Origin: Paracraurococcus sp042666655
Lineage (GTDB): Bacteria; Pseudomonadota; Alphaproteobacteria; Acetobacterales; Acetobacteraceae
NCBI RefSeq assembly: GCF_042666655.1
Contig: NZ_JBHTDE010000003.1
Span: forward strand, 558,001-622,000
DNA length: 64,000 nucleotides
Direction of reading: 5' to 3'
Shown here piece after piece: positions 52,678-62,007 of this stretch (its first letter is position 1; each line of letters starts with the position of its first letter). The notes below the pieces were generated by a model, which worked only from the letters and a program-made list of their open reading frames with translations, was not told the DNA's origin and searched no databases. A program made the position numbers and the translations under genes.

Positions 52678-53484
52678 ATGAGCAAGGGCAGGGGACGCTT
52701 CGCAGGCCAAGTGGCGGTGGTGGCGGGAGGCGCCTCGGGCATCGGCCTGGCCATCCTGAGCGCGCTGCACCATGAAGGTGCCAGCATCGTCTGCGGCGAC
52801 ATCAGCCAGGACCGGCTGGACCGCGTCGCCGCGGAATTCGGTGCGCGCGTCGCCACCACGCGCTGCGACGTGACGCAGGAGGCCGAGGTCACGGCGATGA
52901 TGGCCCTGGCCGTCGGCCGGTTCGGTGCGCTCGACTGCGCCTTCAACGTAGCGGGGGCCTCGCGGCCCGGCCATATCGTCGACCTGGCCGAAGCCGACTG
53001 GGATTTCACCGTCGATCTCTGCCTGAAGGGCGTCTTCCTCGGGATGAAGCACGCGGCGCGGCACATGCTGGGGCGCGGCGGCGCCATCGTGAACATCGCC
53101 TCGCTCAATGCCCATGTGCCGATGCATGGCGGCGCCGCCTATGCCTCGGCCAAGGCGGGGGTCGAGATGCTGACGAAGAATGGCGCGCTGGAGATGACGC
53201 CGGACGGCGTCCGGGTGAACGCCATCCTGCCCGGCCTGGTCGAGACGCCGCTGACCAAGCGCCATTTCGACAACCCCGCCGCCCACGCCGCCTTCCTCGA
53301 GCGTATCCCGATGGGCCGCGCGGCGCAGCCCGAGGACATCGCCGGCCCGGCGCTGTTCCTGGCGAGCGAGGAGGCCCGCTACGTCTCCGGTGCCAGCCTG
53401 CTGGTCGACGGTGCCTGGGCCGTCACCGGCTATCCCGACATGCGCCCCTTCCGCCCTGCCCCGGGGTGGCCCCGCAAGGGCTGA
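52678..53484 (+). CDS. Short-chain dehydrogenase/reductase (SDR)
   Basis: A 268-residue classical SDR: AVVAGGASGIGLAILSAL for NAD(P), VAGASRP, catalytic Ser in NIASLNAHVP, YASAK as YxxxK, and a C-terminal ASLLVDGAWAV. It lies 191 bp after the acyl-CoA dehydrogenase in the same direction and could oxidise a hydroxyacyl-CoA in that pathway; the substrate is not proven. GGGAGC precedes the ATG at 52678. The 191-bp gap shows no other gene. Confidence 0.87.
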   Translation: MSKGRGRFAGQVAVVAGGASGIGLAILSALHHEGASIVCGDISQDRLDRVAAEFGARVATTRCDVTQEAEVTAMMALAVGRFGALDCAFNVAGASRPGHIVDLAEADWDFTVDLCLKGVFLGMKHAARHMLGRGGAIVNIASLNAHVPMHGGAAYASAKAGVEMLTKNGALEMTPDGVRVNAILPGLVETPLTKRHFDNPAAHAAFLERIPMGRAAQPEDIAGPALFLASEEARYVSGASLLVDGAWAVTGYPDMRPFRPAPGWPRKG

Positions 53485-53544
53485 GGGAACGCAGCCGGGC
53501 CCGGCCGCGTCTAGTCTTCCTGTCCCAGGGAAGAAAAGAACGCC

Positions 53545-53826
53545 ATGCCGAAACAGATCAGCGGTGAGTTCGACGTGCGGCGCGAGGCCGAGCTTGCGGT
53601 CGAGCGGCTCGTGCAGGAGTACAAGATCGACCGCGCGGCCATCCAGGTGGTGGCGGCGGGCGACGACAACAGCGCCGGCACCGTACCGTCCGGCGCCGAC
53701 CGCGACCGGGAGACGGGTGATCCCGAAGAAAGCGCGACGAATGGCCGGATCCGCGTCTCGGTGACCGTGGACGACGCGATGGCGGACAAGGCGCAGGAAG
53801 CCCTGCGCCAGGCGCACGGCACCTAG
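53545..53826 (+). CDS. Small conserved-looking acidic protein, function unknown
   Basis: A 93-residue soluble protein. It starts PKQISGEFDVRREAELAVERLV and has a regular beta-alpha pattern ending in a beta strand and helix (GRIRVSVTVDDAMADKAQEAL), with a polar loop in between. The shape recalls small stress-type domains (YflT-like), but I do not recognise a family with confidence. AGGGAAG precedes the ATG. It is followed by a strong bidirectional terminator. Confidence 0.7.
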   Translation: MPKQISGEFDVRREAELAVERLVQEYKIDRAAIQVVAAGDDNSAGTVPSGADRDRETGDPEESATNGRIRVSVTVDDAMADKAQEALRQAHGT

Positions 53827-53839
53827 ACCCAGCCCTTCC

Positions 53840-53864
53840 GCGGTGGGGAAATCCTCCCCACCGC
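53840..53864. terminator. Bidirectional terminator-like hairpin
   Basis: GCGGTGGGG, seven bases (AAATCCT), CCCCACCGC: perfect 9-bp stem between the convergent ends of the small protein (53826) and the fructose PTS operon (53871). There is no T-run, but position and stem support termination in both directions. Confidence 0.7.
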
Positions 53865-53870
53865 CCCGCG

Positions 53871-55571
53871 CTAGGCGAGTGCCGCCGGCCGCTTGACCAC
53901 CCGCAGCGCCGCCGCCGTCACCGCTGTCCCCGCCAGCAGCGCCACGACGTAGCCCGCAAGATGCGACACCGCATTCGGAATAGGCAGCACGAAGACGCCG
54001 CCATGCGGCACGTGCAGCTCGGCGCCGACTCCCATGGAGATGGCGCCCGCCACCGCCGAGCCCAGCACCAGCGCCGGGATCACCCGCAGCGGGTCCTTGG
54101 CGGCGAAGGGGATGGCGCCTTCCGAGATGAAGGCGAGGCCGAGCACGCCGGCCGCCGGTGCCGCTTCCCGTTCCTCCGCGGTGAAGCGGTCGCGGAACAG
54201 GAAGGCGGCCAGGGCCAGGCCCAGCGGCGGAGTCATGCCGGCGACCATTGCGGCGGCCATCGGGCTGTAGACCTGGCTGGCGAGCAGGCCGGTGGAGAAG
54301 GCATAGGCCGCCTTGTTTACCGGCCCGCCCATGTCGAAGGCCATCATCCCGCCGATGATCAGGCCGAGCGCGATGGCGCTGCTGCCCTGCATGCCGCGGA
54401 GGAATTCGGTCATCGCGGTCAGCGCCGCCGCCACCGGCCCGCCGGCGACGTAGATCAGCGCCAGCCCGGTGATCAGCGCACCGAGCACCGGCAGGATCAG
54501 CACCGGCTTCAGCCCCTCCAGCGTGCGCGGCAGGCGGAGTGCGCGGTTGAGCCAAGCGACGCTGTAGCCGGCGATGAAGCCGGCGACGATGCCGCCGAGG
54601 AAGCCGGCATTCAGCTGCGCGGCGATCATGCCGCCGATCATCCCGGGCGCGATGCCCGGCCGGTCGGCGATGGAATAGGCGATGTAACCCGCCAGCGCCG
54701 GCACCATCAGAGCCAGCGCGGCCTTGCCGCCGATCTGGAACAGCGCCCCGGCCAGGGTGTCGCGATGCGCGTCGTCATAGGCGTAGATGCCGCCGAGCGC
54801 GAAGGAGAGGGCGATCAGCAGCCCGCCCGCCACGGTGAAGGGCAGCATGTAGGAGACGCCGGTCATCAGGTGCTTGTAGGGGCCGCTGAGCTGTTTTTTC
54901 CCCGTGGCAGGTGCTGCGGCCTGCGCCGCGCCGCCCTGCACTTGCGCCTCGGCGAAGGCGCGGGCGACCAGCGCCTGGCCGCCGTTGATCGCCGGCTTGG
55001 TGCCGGAGAGGAAGACCCGCTTCGCCCCGAAACGCGACAGGTCGACCTGCGTATCGGCGGCGATCAGCACCAGGTCGGCGGCGGCGATTTCCTCCGGCGT
55101 CAGCGCATTCTGCGCGCCGACCGAGCCCTGGGTCTCGACGCGGATCGCATGGCCCAGCGCCTTGGCCGCCTGTTCCAGCCCCTCCGCCGCCATGAAGGTA
55201 TGGGCGATGCCGGTGGGGCAGGAGGTGATGGCGACGATGCGCTTCGCGTCGCTCGCGGCCGGCGCCTCGGCCAATGCCTCGGGTATCGCGCGGGCGAGGA
55301 CGCCGGCGGCATCGGCCAGCACCTCCTCGATCCTGGCGCGCACGGCATGCAGCGCGTCGTGCCCCGCCGGCGGCTGCGCCGCCTCGCCCACCAGCAGCAG
55401 GGCATCGGCATCCGGGAGGGCTGGCAGCGGCGACAGCACGCCGCGCGCCGTCCGCACCTCCACCGCCAGCGCCCGGCTGGCGCGCCGCGCCGCCTGGCGC
55501 AGCGCCTCCGCCGCAAGCATGGCCCGCACCGGGCTGTCGCCCGCCTCGACCACCGCGATCACGCCCGACAT
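53871..55571 (-). CDS. fruA: Fructose PTS permease, EIIB'BC
   Basis: A 566-residue fructose-specific enzyme II. The N-terminal part is a degenerate EIIB' domain (about 1 to 95). The EIIB domain follows with the phosphocysteine C118 in ITSCPTGIAHTFMAAE, then the EIIC membrane domain (about 230 to 560, roughly nine helices, LSGPYKHLMTGVSYMLPFTVAGG). It imports fructose as fructose-1-phosphate. GGAGGAG precedes the ATG. It is the last gene of the fruBKA operon, 23 bp after fruK. Confidence 0.95.
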   Translation of the reverse strand: MSGVIAVVEAGDSPVRAMLAAEALRQAARRASRALAVEVRTARGVLSPLPALPDADALLLVGEAAQPPAGHDALHAVRARIEEVLADAAGVLARAIPEALAEAPAASDAKRIVAITSCPTGIAHTFMAAEGLEQAAKALGHAIRVETQGSVGAQNALTPEEIAAADLVLIAADTQVDLSRFGAKRVFLSGTKPAINGGQALVARAFAEAQVQGGAAQAAAPATGKKQLSGPYKHLMTGVSYMLPFTVAGGLLIALSFALGGIYAYDDAHRDTLAGALFQIGGKAALALMVPALAGYIAYSIADRPGIAPGMIGGMIAAQLNAGFLGGIVAGFIAGYSVAWLNRALRLPRTLEGLKPVLILPVLGALITGLALIYVAGGPVAAALTAMTEFLRGMQGSSAIALGLIIGGMMAFDMGGPVNKAAYAFSTGLLASQVYSPMAAAMVAGMTPPLGLALAAFLFRDRFTAEEREAAPAAGVLGLAFISEGAIPFAAKDPLRVIPALVLGSAVAGAISMGVGAELHVPHGGVFVLPIPNAVSHLAGYVVALLAGTAVTAAALRVVKRPAALA

Positions 55572-55594
55572 CTGGTTTCTCCTCCGGTCCTGGT

Positions 55595-56536
55595 TCAGGC
55601 GAGCGGTTCGACGTGGATCGTGGCGGCGATCGCCTCCACCGCGGCGCGGCCAGGCAGCCGGGCGCCGGCCTCCTGCAGCTTGGCCGCCGAGAAGGCAGCG
55701 GCGCGGCGCGCCAGCGCCTCTAGCGGCACTCCCTCGCCAAGTCCGGCGGCGATGCCCGCCACCATGGCATCGCCGGCCCCGACGCTGCTGCCCACCGCGA
55801 TGCTCGGCGGGTGCACCCGCACCGCGGCATCGGCGGCGACGAAGAGCGCGCCCTCGGCACCGAGCGAGACGGCGACCAGGGCGATGCCGCGCGCCACCAG
55901 CGCCCGCGCCGCGGCCAGCAGCGCGGCCTGGTCGGGCAGCGGCCGGCCGATCCAGCCTTCCAGCTCGAAGCGGTTCGGCTTGATCGCGTGCGGCAGCACG
56001 GGCGCGGCCAGCACCGCGGACAGCGCCGCGCCGCTGGCATCCACCACGACGCGGGCGCCCTGCTCGGAGAGCAGCGCCACCAGTTCGGCATAGGTCTCGG
56101 CCGGCAGGCCGGGCGGCAGGCTGCCGGCCAGCACCGCGATGCTGCCCGGCCGGATCGCCGCGTGCAGCGCCGCCAACGCCGCATCCAGGGCTTCGGCGCC
56201 GGGGGCGGTGCCGGGCAGGTTGATGTCGGTGGTGTCGCCGCGGCCGAGGTCGAGCAGCTTGATGTTGGTCCGCGTCTCGCCGGGGATGCGGATGCAGCGG
56301 TCGTCGATGCCGCGCGCAAAGAACAGTGCGTTGAAGGGCGCGTCGTTGGCCTCGCCGAGCAGGCCGGTGACGATGGGCGCGGCGCCCCAGTCGGCCAGGC
56401 AGGCGGCGACGTTGATGCCCTTGCCGCCGGCATGCCGCAGCGCGCCGCGCGCCAGGTTCACCGCGCCGGGGCGGAGCTCGTCCAGCTCGACCGTCTGGTC
56501 GATCGCCGGGTTGAGCGAGAGGGTGACGAACATCAT
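55595..56536 (-). CDS. fruK: 1-phosphofructokinase
   Basis: A 313-residue PfkB-family kinase that converts fructose-1-phosphate to fructose-1,6-bisphosphate. It shows SLNPAIDQTVELDEL, HAGGKGINVA, and the C-terminal active-site GSSVGAGDAMVAG with the catalytic aspartate. It starts inside the end of fruB (ATGATG overlap at 56536), so translation is coupled. The product enters glycolysis or the Embden-Meyerhof route. Confidence 0.95.
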   Translation of the reverse strand: MMFVTLSLNPAIDQTVELDELRPGAVNLARGALRHAGGKGINVAACLADWGAAPIVTGLLGEANDAPFNALFFARGIDDRCIRIPGETRTNIKLLDLGRGDTTDINLPGTAPGAEALDAALAALHAAIRPGSIAVLAGSLPPGLPAETYAELVALLSEQGARVVVDASGAALSAVLAAPVLPHAIKPNRFELEGWIGRPLPDQAALLAAARALVARGIALVAVSLGAEGALFVAADAAVRVHPPSIAVGSSVGAGDAMVAGIAAGLGEGVPLEALARRAAAFSAAKLQEAGARLPGRAAVEAIAATIHVEPLA

Positions 56537-59070
56537 GCGGCCACCTGCGCGTCGGGTCGTGTCACCAGCTCCGCCTCCAGCGCGCGGACCGCTTCGGCGG
56601 TGCCGCAGGCCAGGGCGCGGGCCGCCAGGTTGCGCAGCGCGGAGTGCGTCGCGCCGCGCAGCACCGCCTTCACGGCCGGGATGTCGCGCGGGGTCATGGA
56701 CAGTTCCGCCACGCCGAGCCCCGCCAGCAGCGCCGCGCCGAAGCCCTCGCCCGCCAGCCCGCCGCAGACGCCGACCCAACGGCCGTGCCGCGTGGCAGCC
56801 TCCGCCGTCTGGGCGATCAGGCGCAGCACGGCCGGGTGCAGGCTGTCCGCCTCGGCGGCGAAGTCGGGGTTCTGCCGGTCGATCGCCAGCACGTATTGCG
56901 TCAGGTCGTTGGTGCCGATCGAGAAGAAATCGACGTGCTTCGCCAGCGCATCGGCCTGCACCGCGGCCGCCGGCACCTCGACCATGATGCCGACGGGGAC
57001 GGCGGGGGCGCCGAGCTCGGCGCGGATCCGTTCGCAGGCGGCGCGCAGCGCGATCACCTCGGGCACCGAGGTCACCATCGGGAACATGATCGACAGCGGC
57101 CCGCCGGCCGCGGCGGCGCGGTAGAGCGCGCGGAGCTGCGGGTCCAGCAGGTCCGGCCGGCGCAGCAGCAGCCGGGCGCCGCGGACGCCGAGGAAGGGGT
57201 TGGCCTCGACCGGCAGCCGCAGATGCGGCACCTGCTTGTCGCCGCCGATATCGAGCGCGCGGACGATCAGCGGCCGGCCGCCGAGTGCCTCGATCATGCC
57301 GCGGTAGACGGCGTATTGCGCCTCCTCGTCCGGCGTCTCGCCGCGCTCGAGGAACAGGAATTCCGTGCGCATCAGCCCGACCCCCTCGGCACCCTGGGCG
57401 AGGGCGAAGGCGGCCTGGTCCGGCAGGTTGATGTTGGCGGATATCTCGATGCGGTGGCCGTCGCGGGTGGTGGCGGGCTCGGCCCGCAGCGCCGCCTCGC
57501 GCGCCCGCTGCTCCTGCTGCGCGGCGATCCAGGCGCGGGCGGATGCGAGGTCCGACTCGGCGGGGGCCAGGTGCAGCCGCCCGGCGCCGCCATCGAGCAC
57601 CGCTTCCGTCCCCGGCGCCAGGTCCAGCAGCCCGCGTCCGCCGGCGACCAGCGCCGGGATGCCGAGGGTGCGGGCCAGGATGGCGGTGTGCGAGGTCGGC
57701 CCGCCGGTCGCCGTCGCCAGCCCGACCACCTTGGCGGCATCGAGCCCGGCGGTGTCGGAGGGCGAGAGGTCGTCGGCCACCAGGATCACCGGACCGTCCG
57801 GCAGGTCGGCCAGCGACCCGCCGACCAGCGAGGCGTCGATCTGCCCCAGCACCCGCCGGCCCACGTCGCGCAGGTCGGCGGCACGCCCGGCCAGCACCGG
57901 GTTGCCGAGCGCCGCAAGCGAGCCCGCCACCCGCTCCACCGCCTGGTGCCAGGACCAGGCGAGGCCATGGCCCTCCACCATCAGCTGGCAGGTGAGGGTG
58001 ATGAGGTCGGGGTCGTCCAGCAGCCCGGCATGGGCGCGGAAGATGGCGGCCTCGCCGGCGCCGAGGCGGCGGGCGGTGGCGTCCTCCAGCGCCCGGAGCT
58101 GGGCGTGGGTGGCGCGGATGGCGTCTTCCAGCCGGGCGCCGCCTTCCCCCAGCGGCAGCGGGGTGTCGGGGATGGCCGCCTCGGAATCGGCCAGCACATG
58201 GACGCGGCCGATGGCCAGGCCGGGGCTGGCTCCGATCCCGGCCAGCGCGGCCAGCCGCCCGGCCGGCTCCCAGCCACGGGCCGGCGCCACGGCACGCTGC
58301 GCCGCCAGCGCGGCATCGGCCTTCTCCTGCGCCGAGAGAGCGGTGATGACGGCGCGCAGCCTGGCCAGGGCGGCGGCGGCGTCGCGTCCCTCGGCCGAGA
58401 CGGTGATGCGGTCGCCGGCGCGGAGGCCGAGTTGCAGCAGGCCGACCAGCGCCGCCGCATCCGCCGCCTGGTCGCTGCTGCGGACCTGGATGCGACAGCC
58501 GGTCGCGCGAGCGGCCTCGACCCAGCGGGTGGCGGGGCGGGCATGCAGGCCGGCAGGGTAATCCACCACCCAATCGAAGGCCTCGGCGAGGTCGTTGGCC
58601 GGCGCGGCGGCGGGCGGCGCGGCCGGTTCGGCGCCGAGCGCGGCGATGATCGTCTCGGCATCCGGCGTGGTGAACAGCGCCTGCAGGCTGCCGGGGTCGT
58701 TCAGCAGCCGGGTCAGCCGGCGGAGGATGGCAATGTGCTCGTCGGAGGCGGCGGCGATGCCGATGATGAGATGCGCGACCTGGCCGGGATTCCACTCGAT
58801 CCCGCCCGGCACCTGCAGGATGGCGAGGCCGTTGCGGCGGACCAGGCCGCGGTCCTCGCCCATGCCGTGCGGGATGGCGACGCCATGGCCGAGATAGGTG
58901 TTCGCCGCCTGTTCCCGCCGCAACATGCTGGCGGCATAGCCGGGCTCGACGCAGCCGGCGGCGGCGAGAAGCTGGCCGGCCTCGGCGATCGCCGCCGCCT
59001 TGTCGCGCGGCGTCGCGTCCAGCCGCACGAGTTCGCGTGCGATGGGCATGGGCGAGGCGGCTTGGGCCAT
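56533..59070 (-). CDS. fruB: Fructose PTS multiphosphoryl transfer protein EIIA-HPr-EI
   Basis: An 845-residue fusion carrying the whole soluble phosphorelay for fructose: EIIA (about 1 to 150, phospho-His68 in GVAIPHGM), an HPr-like domain (about 165 to 255, phospho-His176 in AGLHARPAT) and enzyme I (about 270 to 845, phospho-His461 in GGPTSHTAIL, PEP site VCGGLAGEGFG). PEP phosphate passes EI to HPr to EIIA to FruA. This layout matches the fructose MTP of Rhodobacter and Xanthomonas. It is the first gene of the operon, under the divergent LacI-type regulator. Confidence 0.95.
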   Translation of the reverse strand: MAQAASPMPIARELVRLDATPRDKAAAIAEAGQLLAAAGCVEPGYAASMLRREQAANTYLGHGVAIPHGMGEDRGLVRRNGLAILQVPGGIEWNPGQVAHLIIGIAAASDEHIAILRRLTRLLNDPGSLQALFTTPDAETIIAALGAEPAAPPAAAPANDLAEAFDWVVDYPAGLHARPATRWVEAARATGCRIQVRSSDQAADAAALVGLLQLGLRAGDRITVSAEGRDAAAALARLRAVITALSAQEKADAALAAQRAVAPARGWEPAGRLAALAGIGASPGLAIGRVHVLADSEAAIPDTPLPLGEGGARLEDAIRATHAQLRALEDATARRLGAGEAAIFRAHAGLLDDPDLITLTCQLMVEGHGLAWSWHQAVERVAGSLAALGNPVLAGRAADLRDVGRRVLGQIDASLVGGSLADLPDGPVILVADDLSPSDTAGLDAAKVVGLATATGGPTSHTAILARTLGIPALVAGGRGLLDLAPGTEAVLDGGAGRLHLAPAESDLASARAWIAAQQEQRAREAALRAEPATTRDGHRIEISANINLPDQAAFALAQGAEGVGLMRTEFLFLERGETPDEEAQYAVYRGMIEALGGRPLIVRALDIGGDKQVPHLRLPVEANPFLGVRGARLLLRRPDLLDPQLRALYRAAAAGGPLSIMFPMVTSVPEVIALRAACERIRAELGAPAVPVGIMVEVPAAAVQADALAKHVDFFSIGTNDLTQYVLAIDRQNPDFAAEADSLHPAVLRLIAQTAEAATRHGRWVGVCGGLAGEGFGAALLAGLGVAELSMTPRDIPAVKAVLRGATHSALRNLAARALACGTAEAVRALEAELVTRPDAQVAA

Positions 59071-59100
59071 GGGACGTTCCTGCTTGGCTTGATTACGGTC

Positions 59101-59129
59101 AATGAAAACGTTCTCACTACCAATGTCAA
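59101..59129 (-). promoter_or_regulatory. fru operon promoter with FruR/Cra-like operator
   Basis: On the minus strand a consensus -35 TTGACA (59129-59124) is followed after 17 bases by TTCATT as a weak -10. Between them lies the near-palindrome TGAGAACGTTTTCA (59116-59103), which resembles LacI/FruR half-sites around a central CG. Repression by the divergent regulator would block this promoter until fructose-1-phosphate appears. Binding is inferred. Confidence 0.7.
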
Positions 59130-59223
59130 AAAAAAATTCGTTATACTAAGCCTGCTTCACCGTTGAAGCGGCGGGGTCCCGGAGGCAGACTGGGGCCAGG
59201 ATGATGAAACCGATCCCAGCGGC

Positions 59224-60222
59224 ATGACCACCAGCATCAAGGACGTTGCCCGCGCCGCCGGCGTTTCCCCGGCGACCGTCTCCCGCGCCCTCGGCAAGGG
59301 GCCTGTCAGCGAGGCGCTGCGGGGCCAGGTGCTGGAGGCGGTGCGCGTCACTGGCTACCGCCCCAACCTCGCCGCCCGAAGGCTGCGCTCGCAGGACAGC
59401 AACACGATCGGGCTGATCGTCGCCGATATCGGCAACCCCTTCTTCACCGGGGTGGCCAGGGCGGTCGAGGAAGCGGCCTACCAGGCCGGGCTGCGCGTCA
59501 TCCTCTGCAACACCGACGAAGATGCGGCGCGGGAGGCAATCTACTTGCGGCTGATGCAGGAAGAACGCGTCACCGGCCTGATCCTGGCCCCCACCCGCAC
59601 CACCGCGGACTGCCTGGCGACCCAGCCGCTGGAGCTGCCGACCGTGCTGATCGACCGTGCCGGCCCGCCCGGGCGGTTCGACTCCGTGCTGCTGGACAAC
59701 GCGGCCGCCAGCGTCGCGCTGGTCGATCACCTGATGGCGCAGGGCCACCGCCGCATCGCCGGGCTGTTCGGCCAGACCAGCTTCACCGGCGTCGAGCGCG
59801 CCGCCGGCTACCGCGCCGCCATGGCCCGGCACGGCCTGCCGGCGCGGGAGCGCTTCGTGCTGCCGCAGGTCGAGGCGGCCGAGGCCGGCTTCGCCGCGCT
59901 GCTGGCCGAAGGCCCGGCGCCGGAGGCCGTCATGGTCAGCAATTCCCTGCTGCTGATGGGCCTGCTGCGGGCGGTGCGCGGCGCCGGCCTGCGCATCCCC
60001 GACGACATCGCCCTGGCCGGCTTCGACAACGAACCCTGGACCGGCCTTGTCGAGCCGGGGCTGACGGTGATCGAGCAGCCGCTGGCGGAGATCGGCCGTA
60101 CCGCCATGGCCCTGCTGTTCGAGCGGCTGCGGGCGCCCGCCGCCCCGGTGCGCAAGGTGATGCTGAGCGGGCGCTGCGTGGTGCGCGGCTCGACCGCGGC
60201 GCGGGCGCTGGTGACGGCCTGA
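59224..60222 (+). CDS. fruR: LacI-family transcriptional regulator of the fructose operon
   Basis: A 332-residue LacI/GalR regulator with an N-terminal helix-turn-helix and hinge (SIKDVARAAGVSPATVSRAL to about residue 60) and a periplasmic-binding-like sugar domain (TIGLIVADIGNPFFTGVARA). It is divergent from fruBKA with an operator-like palindrome between them, so it is the probable fructose repressor. The effector is likely fructose-1-phosphate, from known relatives. The Shine-Dalgarno is weak. The +strand -10 may be TATACT at 59142. Confidence 0.88.
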   Translation: MTTSIKDVARAAGVSPATVSRALGKGPVSEALRGQVLEAVRVTGYRPNLAARRLRSQDSNTIGLIVADIGNPFFTGVARAVEEAAYQAGLRVILCNTDEDAAREAIYLRLMQEERVTGLILAPTRTTADCLATQPLELPTVLIDRAGPPGRFDSVLLDNAAASVALVDHLMAQGHRRIAGLFGQTSFTGVERAAGYRAAMARHGLPARERFVLPQVEAAEAGFAALLAEGPAPEAVMVSNSLLLMGLLRAVRGAGLRIPDDIALAGFDNEPWTGLVEPGLTVIEQPLAEIGRTAMALLFERLRAPAAPVRKVMLSGRCVVRGSTAARALVTA

Positions 60223-60282
60223 CGCATTGACCCTGGGCGGTGCACGCCCGACCATCCGGCCCAAGCAACCGGGACACCCCTC

Positions 60283-61680
60283 ATGACCGATCTCTGGCGC
60301 CTTCCGGCCACGGAACTCGCAGCCCTGGTCCGCGACCGGCAGGTCTCCGCGACCGAGGCGACCCGCTCCGCCCTCGCCCGCCTGGATGCGGTGAACCCCA
60401 GGCTCAACGCCGTCATCCAGCACGATCCCGCCCAGGCCCTGGCCAGCGCCGCTTCAGTCGATGCGGCGCTGGCTCGCGGCGAGGCGCCCGGGCCGCTGGC
60501 CGGGGTGCCGATCACGGTGAAGGTCAATGTTGACCAGCAGGGCTGGGCCACCACCAACGGCCTGACCCTGCAGAAGGACCTGGTGGCGCAGCAGGACAGC
60601 CCGGTGGTGGCCAACCTGAGGAAGGCTGGGGCCGTCATCCTCGGCCGGACCAATACCCCGGCCTTCTCGCTGCGCTGGTTCACCCGCAACCTGCTGCATG
60701 GCGCGACGAAGAACCCGCGCGATCCATCCATCACGCCGGGCGGCTCTTCGGGCGGGGCCGCGGCCTGCGTTGCCGCCGGCATCGGTGCCTTGGCGCATGG
60801 CACGGATATCGGCGGCTCGGTGCGCTACCCGGCCTATGCCTGCGGCATCCATGGCCTGCGCCCGACCATGGGCCGCATCCCGGCCTGGAACGCGACGGGG
60901 CCGGACCGCGGGATCGGCGCGCAATTGATGGCCGTGTCGGGCCCGCTGGCGCGGACCGTTGGCGACCTGCGCCTGGCGCTCGGCGCGATGAGCCAGCCGG
61001 ATGCGCGCGATCCCTGGTGGGTGCCGGCGCCGCTGGAAGGCCCCGCCTTCCCGAAGCGCGCCGCGCTCTGCGTCGCGCCCGACGGCATGCCGGTGGCGCC
61101 CGAGATCGCCGCCGCGTTGCGTGACGCCGCCCGGCGCCTGCGCACCGCCGGCTGGGAGGTGGAGGAACTGCCCAACCTGCCGCCGCTGCGGGAAAGCGCC
61201 GATATCCAGCTGCTGCTCTGGCTGGCCGAGAGCCGCCGCGCCGGCACCGCCGCCTACGAGAGGGAGGGGGACCCGGATGCCCTGGCGATCTTCGGCTACA
61301 TGGAACGGCTCTGCGCCGCGCCCTCGCTGTTCGACTTCCAGGACGCGCTGCAGAAGCGGGTCGGGCTACTGCGGCAGTGGCTGCTGTTCCTGGAAGGCTT
61401 CCCCGTGGTGATCCTGCCGGTCTCCGGCGCGCTGCCCTACCGCGACCATGCGGATGTCGAGAGCTTCGAGGGGTTCCGCCGGATGATGGCGGAGCAATTG
61501 CCGCAGCTCGGCCTGCCGGTGCTGGGCCTGCCCGGGCTGACGGTGAGCACCGGCCTGGTCGGCACCATCCCCGTGGGCGTGCAACTGATCGGCGGGCGCT
61601 ACCGGGAGGACGTGCTGCTGGCCGCCGGCGCGGCGATCGAGGCTGGCGGCGTGCCGACGGCGCCGATCGACCCGGCATGA
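60283..61680 (+). CDS. Amidase signature family hydrolase
   Basis: A 465-residue amidase with the catalytic triad Lys80 (GVPITVKVN), Ser155 (PGGSSGGAAA) and Ser179 (HGTDIGGSVRYPA). It hydrolyses a carboxamide; the substrate is not known, and it lacks the GatCAB neighbours expected of a glutamyl-tRNA amidotransferase. It overlaps the small lipoprotein gene by four bases (ATGA). Confidence 0.9.
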   Translation: MTDLWRLPATELAALVRDRQVSATEATRSALARLDAVNPRLNAVIQHDPAQALASAASVDAALARGEAPGPLAGVPITVKVNVDQQGWATTNGLTLQKDLVAQQDSPVVANLRKAGAVILGRTNTPAFSLRWFTRNLLHGATKNPRDPSITPGGSSGGAAACVAAGIGALAHGTDIGGSVRYPAYACGIHGLRPTMGRIPAWNATGPDRGIGAQLMAVSGPLARTVGDLRLALGAMSQPDARDPWWVPAPLEGPAFPKRAALCVAPDGMPVAPEIAAALRDAARRLRTAGWEVEELPNLPPLRESADIQLLLWLAESRRAGTAAYEREGDPDALAIFGYMERLCAAPSLFDFQDALQKRVGLLRQWLLFLEGFPVVILPVSGALPYRDHADVESFEGFRRMMAEQLPQLGLPVLGLPGLTVSTGLVGTIPVGVQLIGGRYREDVLLAAGAAIEAGGVPTAPIDPA

Positions 61681-62003
61681 GGCCGCTGCCTGCTTTGGCC
61701 ATGCTGACGCTGCTGGCCGCCTGCGGTGGTGACCGCGGCTGCCCGGCGGTGCTGGCCAATGCCTCCGGCCAGGCGCTGGAGCAGTTCTATGTGGCGCGCC
61801 CGGGAAACGAGGGCTGGGGGGCCGACCTGCTGCCGGGCCGCGAATTGCCACCGGGCGCCAGCCTGCCCTTCCGCTTCCCGGCGGAGGGGAATTATGGGCT
61901 GCGCGCGGTCTGGACCAATGGCCGCGCGGTGGAGATGCGGGGGGTCGAGGCCTGCCGTACCACGCGCGTCACGCTGCGGGATGGCAGCATGCAGGCGGAG
62001 TAA
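61677..62003 (+). CDS. Small lipoprotein, unknown function
   Basis: A 108-residue protein with a lipoprotein signal (MLTLLAACGG; lipobox Cys at 16) and a single soluble beta-rich domain (ANASGQALEQFYVARPG, GNYGLRAVWTNGRAVEMRGVE). I do not name a family with confidence. The ATGA overlap with the amidase gene and the clean lipobox support it as real. Repeat copy D begins just after its stop. Confidence 0.75.
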   Translation: MRPLPALAMLTLLAACGGDRGCPAVLANASGQALEQFYVARPGNEGWGADLLPGRELPPGASLPFRFPAEGNYGLRAVWTNGRAVEMRGVEACRTTRVTLRDGSMQAE

Positions 62004-62007
62004 AGAA

